Shown here: positions 28,027 to 30,853 of the stretch, piece after piece
How the letters are laid out: each line of letters begins with the position of its first letter
How positions within the stretch are numbered: the stretch's first letter is position 1
Virus record (IMG/VR): IMGVR_UViG_3300029448_000242
Coordinates: 1 to 30,853 of that record
DNA length: 30,853 nt
DNA from: a virus
Direction: 5' to 3' (one strand)
Made by a program: the position numbers and the translations under genes
The notes under the pieces: generated by a model
What the model saw: the letters and a program-made list of their open reading frames with translations, nothing else
Told to the model about the DNA's origin: nothing
Database searches by the model: none

Positions 28027-28619
28027 TATTCATCTACTCCATAAAGACTTGCTGTTATTTGTGCAAAGTTTCCAGAACCTGCAAAAAATTTAATTCCTGT
28101 AACAACGGCTGTTGTATTAGTTTGAATTGATGCAAATTTTACTGTGTTTTTATTTCCGTTATGTGCTTGTTGATATCCAACACCATATAAAGTTGGATTA
28201 TTCCCACTAGCCACTTTTGGAATATATATTGTGCAAGAACTTCTAATATTTTCTCCACTACCATTATCATCAATAGCATTAAAAATCTGACCATAATCTG
28301 CTGATGTACTAGTTCCTGTACCGCCACTATTTGATGTGCTACGCATAGCTTGTGCAAATTCGTAATTTGAATCTGTGACTTCACCACCAGAAGTTATAAA
28401 TCTAAATCTTAAATCTGAATCTGCTGAGTTATATAAATTTTTAACATGAATAATATTTGTTCCTGTGCCACTTAAATTAGTAAATGAAACAGTAGATGCA
28501 CTTGTTGTGTCGGTTGTTGATATTAAACTATAACTACCACCTGCACCACTCACTGTACCTGTAAAGGCATAGTCATCAGCTAAATTCATAGACTCTGATT
28601 TAATTTTAATTATTGACAT
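28026..28619 (-). CDS. Tail fibre / receptor-binding protein
   Basis: The 197-residue protein begins MSIIKIKSESMNLADDYAFT, then GTVSGAGGSYSLISTTDTTS, and ends ITASLYGVDE. It is Ser/Thr/Gly-rich and mainly beta strand. The 'd.YaFTGTVSGAgg' segment is also present in the fragment at the right edge (DNYSFTGTVSGAGG), so fibres share modules. It starts and ends in TAATG overlaps with two small genes. It is probably one of three receptor-binding fibres. Confidence 0.75.
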   Translation of the reverse strand: MSIIKIKSESMNLADDYAFTGTVSGAGGSYSLISTTDTTSASTVSFTNLSGTGTNIIHVKNLYNSADSDLRFRFITSGGEVTDSNYEFAQAMRSTSNSGGTGTSTSADYGQIFNAIDDNGSGENIRSSCTIYIPKVASGNNPTLYGVGYQQAHNGNKNTVKFASIQTNTTAVVTGIKFFAGSGNFAQITASLYGVDE

Positions 28620-28921
28620 TAAATTCCAAACGCCTCCTTGATTTCTTCAGCAGTTAAACCTAGCTCTTGCAGTTTAGTTTTAGCTGATTGTTTTTTATTT
28701 TCTGCGTCAATGACTGCTTGTTTCTGTTCTTCTGTTCTATTATCTACAAAGACAGGTTTGTCATAACTTGAACCATTCCAAGTATCTCCAATATTTCCTG
28801 TGTGGTCTGTAGCTAAAACTTGACCTTCTTTAATTACAAAAGAGGGAACATTGTTAGCATCATCTACGACTACGATATTTTCTACTTTGTTAGTAGTTGA
28901 ATTTAAAATACATACTTTCAT
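28619..28921 (-). CDS. Tail assembly chaperone-like protein
   Basis: ATG 28921 after GAGGAG gives 100 residues; a longer frame from 29056 overlaps the fibre gene and is rejected. The protein reads MKVCILNSTTNKVENIVVVD, then GDTWNGSSYDKPVFVDNRTE and a helix QELGLTAEEIKEAFGI. The N-terminal strand domain with 'w.g..y..p' and a helical C-terminus is typical of small proteins that accompany tail fibres. It follows the Gly-rich fibre by one base, mirroring the two other fibre-chaperone pairs. Confidence 0.72.
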   Translation of the reverse strand: MKVCILNSTTNKVENIVVVDDANNVPSFVIKEGQVLATDHTGNIGDTWNGSSYDKPVFVDNRTEEQKQAVIDAENKKQSAKTKLQELGLTAEEIKEAFGI

Positions 28922-28922
28922 T

Positions 28923-30020
28923 TTATGCGTACTCCTCAATAACGACCATTCCATCTCCACCAGTGCCACCATTAGCAGTGGTGGTTTGATAACTAATAAA
29001 ACTACCATTTCCACCAGAACCATTATCACCATTAGCACCATTAGTAGTGGATGCACTTCCTCCTGAAGCAGAACGCAATTTTTTAACTACTTCTCCATCT
29101 GATGAAAGAAAACTACCTCCACCATTACGATTAAACCGAAAAAAGAAATAATCTGTTCCTTCAGAACCATTCACATTTCCATAACCTCCAGATTGTTCAT
29201 AAAACAAATTACGACCTCTAATATTTAATTGACCATTAGTTGCAGTGCCACCATTACCAGATGCTCCACTAAAATCTGAACCTCTTTTTACTCCCAAACC
29301 TTTTGTACCACCATTACCAGTCAGTGTTACTCCAGTACCAGCTGGGTTAAAAGTGGTATTACCACCATCTGTTCCATCTGCAAAACCAGTACCACCAGTA
29401 CCACCAGAGCCTATTGTAATCGAAGCAGTTGCTCCTAGTTCTGTAGAGTTGTAAGTGCGAATAGCAGTGCCACCACCACCTCCTCCACCGCCTCTTACTT
29501 GACCATTTGAAGTAGTAGCTTCAGAACCACCACCTCCACCTCCAGCACCCACACAATAAACTTTAACAAATTGTGTACCTGAGGTTGGGGTATAAGTTGA
29601 TGTTGTTGTAATGACTTGCATATCCACAAGAGATACTCCTGTAGGTACAGTCGCAAAACTATTGTCGCCTCTTAAAAATGTAGATGAGGATTTTGTTCCT
29701 GTTGCTGATAATTTAGATAAAGAAACTGTTGCATCACTTGGTACTCCAATATCTAAAACATTTCCTAATGCCATAATAAAATCAATAGTGTCCGATGAAC
29801 TTAATGAAGATGCAAAAGTTATGGTTGAACTGCTGACTGTAAAAGAAGTAGTCGGTGCTTGGATAACACCATTAACAGATACGATTAAATGATTAACACT
29901 TTCTGGTACAAAGTTAGCACTATCTAATTGCATTGTGTAAGATGCACTTCCGTCTGTGGTAATTGCATCTAACTTGTGATAGCCACCTATAGTTGGGGTT
30001 GCTCCGATATAACTACTCAT
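28923..30020 (-). CDS. Gly-rich tail fibre adhesin
   Basis: The 365-residue protein begins MSSYIGATPTIGGYHKLDAI, a tail-attachment domain shared with the gene at 1-458. A beta region (STFLRGDNSFATVP) is followed from about residue 155 by a domain full of glycine runs: KVYCVGAGGGGGGSEATTSN, then GGGGGGGGTAI and GSGGTGGTGF. The C-terminus is GGDGMVVIEEYA. Long glycine tracts of this kind form polyglycine-II sandwiches in fibre tips such as phage S16 gp38, with variable loops that bind receptors. It is probably the main receptor-binding tip. Confidence 0.83.
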   Translation of the reverse strand: MSSYIGATPTIGGYHKLDAITTDGSASYTMQLDSANFVPESVNHLIVSVNGVIQAPTTSFTVSSSTITFASSLSSSDTIDFIMALGNVLDIGVPSDATVSLSKLSATGTKSSSTFLRGDNSFATVPTGVSLVDMQVITTTSTYTPTSGTQFVKVYCVGAGGGGGGSEATTSNGQVRGGGGGGGGTAIRTYNSTELGATASITIGSGGTGGTGFADGTDGGNTTFNPAGTGVTLTGNGGTKGLGVKRGSDFSGASGNGGTATNGQLNIRGRNLFYEQSGGYGNVNGSEGTDYFFFRFNRNGGGSFLSSDGEVVKKLRSASGGSASTTNGANGDNGSGGNGSFISYQTTTANGGTGGDGMVVIEEYA

Positions 30021-30353
30021 TTATGCCTCTGGTCTTTCTGGAAATACCACTGCTTCAACATCTGCTACTGTAGTTATTCCGTTAGTAATATCTCTTAATG
30101 CTTGTCTATAAGTAGTCATCTCTGCACTCATAGTTACATCTGATAGTGCATAGAAATCTGTTTCTAATAATAGAGCATTTCTTTTAGCTCTTAAATTAGC
30201 CATAGCACTGTCAAAGGATTGAGGGGGTACAACAAAACTATCACCGACTTGTTCCATACCACAGATAACTGTATCTGCTACTTCTACAAATCCATCTTCT
30301 TGATAAGGTTGTTTTTGTACGACTATATTGTTTTCAATTTTTACCCAAGTCAT
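30021..30353 (-). CDS. Tail fibre assembly chaperone (Phage_tail_APC-like)
   Basis: ATG 30353 overlaps the fibre stop as TAATG and follows GGAAGG, giving 110 residues; a longer frame from 30368 is less likely. It contains VKIENNIVVQKQPYQEDGFV, then LRAKRNALLLETDFYALSDV and EMTTYRQALRDITNGITTV. The 'Rn.LL.eTDf......m......YRqaLRDIt' core matches the chaperone at 27727-28026, but the N-terminal strand domain differs. It should serve the fibre ending at 30353. Confidence 0.83.
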   Translation of the reverse strand: MTWVKIENNIVVQKQPYQEDGFVEVADTVICGMEQVGDSFVVPPQSFDSAMANLRAKRNALLLETDFYALSDVTMSAEMTTYRQALRDITNGITTVADVEAVVFPERPEA

Positions 30354-30853
30354 TATGCTACCTTCCATATTCTTACATCTGTGTAAACTTCTGTTGTTTG
30401 ACTGGCTGCTTGTCCTAGTCCATAATTACTTAAAGCAACACCTGCATAAAATCTAATTTCAAAAACTTTTTGTGCTGAAATCGTAAATCTACTTTTTAAT
30501 TGTAAAGCAGGTTTACCATATAAACTATTTGTAGTGTTACCAATTACTTCATTACTACTGTCAGTAACATTGTATAAGTATGCTTGTATACTAGCGTTAT
30601 TAAGTAAACAAGATAATTCAGCATCAATATAATAAGTACCACTAGGTAAAGTTATTTGATTGGATGACAAAGATGCTCCTGTAATTTCATTTGTTTTAAC
30701 TGTGTTTAAACTTTGTGTATTTATACCTACCGAAGCAGAACCTGCATCAGTTCCACTTGATAGTTCGTGTCTAACGTGAAGTAATTGACTTTCAAAGATA
30801 CCACCACCTGCACCACTTACAGTACCAGTAAAGCTATAGTTATCTGTTTCATC
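30353..30853 (-). CDS. Tail fibre protein, C-terminal part (runs off the right edge)
   Basis: The frame is open from the right edge for 166 residues; an internal start is not expected. It contains DNYSFTGTVSGAGGGIFESQ, then LLHVRHELSSGTDAGSASVG and SSNQITLPSGTYYIDAELSC followed by FTISAQKVFEIRFYAGVALS. It ends VRIWKVA. The 'LpsGtYyi.a........l......' series is a C1q/TNF-like jelly-roll module common at the ends of phage fibres. It may be the missing C-terminus of the gene at 1-458 if the genome is circular, or a separate fibre. Confidence 0.78.
   Translation of the reverse strand, partial: DETDNYSFTGTVSGAGGGIFESQLLHVRHELSSGTDAGSASVGINTQSLNTVKTNEITGASLSSNQITLPSGTYYIDAELSCLLNNASIQAYLYNVTDSSNEVIGNTTNSLYGKPALQLKSRFTISAQKVFEIRFYAGVALSNYGLGQAASQTTEVYTDVRIWKVA

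Noticed and set aside
28921-29056. N-terminal extension of the gene ending at 28619
   Set aside because: The extra Met/Leu/Val-rich sequence is the frame-shifted reading of glycine codons in the fibre gene. The ATG at 28921 has a GAGGAG site.
28923-30853. Diversity-generating retroelement acting on the fibre genes
   Set aside because: No reverse transcriptase and no template repeat were seen in the window.
1-30853. tRNA genes, integrase or lysogeny genes
   Set aside because: No cloverleaf sequences, recombinase motifs or CI/Cro-like genes were noticed while reading. A tRNA scan was not possible, so a short tRNA cannot be fully excluded.

Overview
The window is a compact, AT-rich tailed-phage genome, or nearly all of one. 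Every confident gene except one small candidate is on the minus strand, so the genome reads from right to left. The tail genes are siphovirus-like: tube protein, frameshifted chaperone, tape measure, then gpM/gpL-like and gpJ-like tip proteins. The base composition, short overlapping genes and fibre and early-gene families resemble uncultivated marine phages of low-GC bacteria such as SAR11-type alphaproteobacteria. The host cannot be read from the sequence. I see no integrase, excisionase, CI-type repressor, DNA polymerase or RNA polymerase, so a lytic phage using the host replisome is most likely.

Layout in the direction of transcription. (1) 30853-27727: tail-fibre genes, each followed by a small tail-assembly-chaperone-like gene. 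(2) 27727-24771: exported, membrane and coiled-coil proteins of unknown role. (3) 24753-23107: a PD-(D/E)XK nuclease, a T4-type lysozyme, a three-helix holin and two tiny genes, ending at a strong hairpin. (4) 23048-22521: an orphan gene, then the densest regulatory stretch of the genome, with hairpins, an inverted repeat, repeated operator-like boxes and a near-consensus sigma-70 promoter. (5) 22521-17563: early genes, including a ribbon-helix-helix-like protein, a lipoprotein, ERF single-strand annealing protein, an SSB-like protein, HNH and two PD-(D/E)XK nucleases, and a DUF1376-type replication protein. A lone plus-strand ORF sits at 17784-17945. (6) 17566-16302: a PAPS-reductase-like PP-loop protein overlapped with a ParB-like protein. 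(7) 16271-9455: packaging and head genes, with a nest of very small, very basic genes between portal and MuF-like protein. (8) 9455-1119: connectors, tail tube, chaperone with a -1 frameshift, tape measure, tip proteins. (9) 1097-1: more fibre genes.

Both window ends fall inside tail-fibre genes: an N-terminal fibre fragment on the left and a C-terminal jelly-roll fragment on the right. A circular or circularly permuted genome with a short missing piece is therefore plausible, though the ends do not join in frame as given. More than twenty gene junctions use a TAATG stop/start overlap, so most of the genome is probably expressed by coupled translation from a few promoters.
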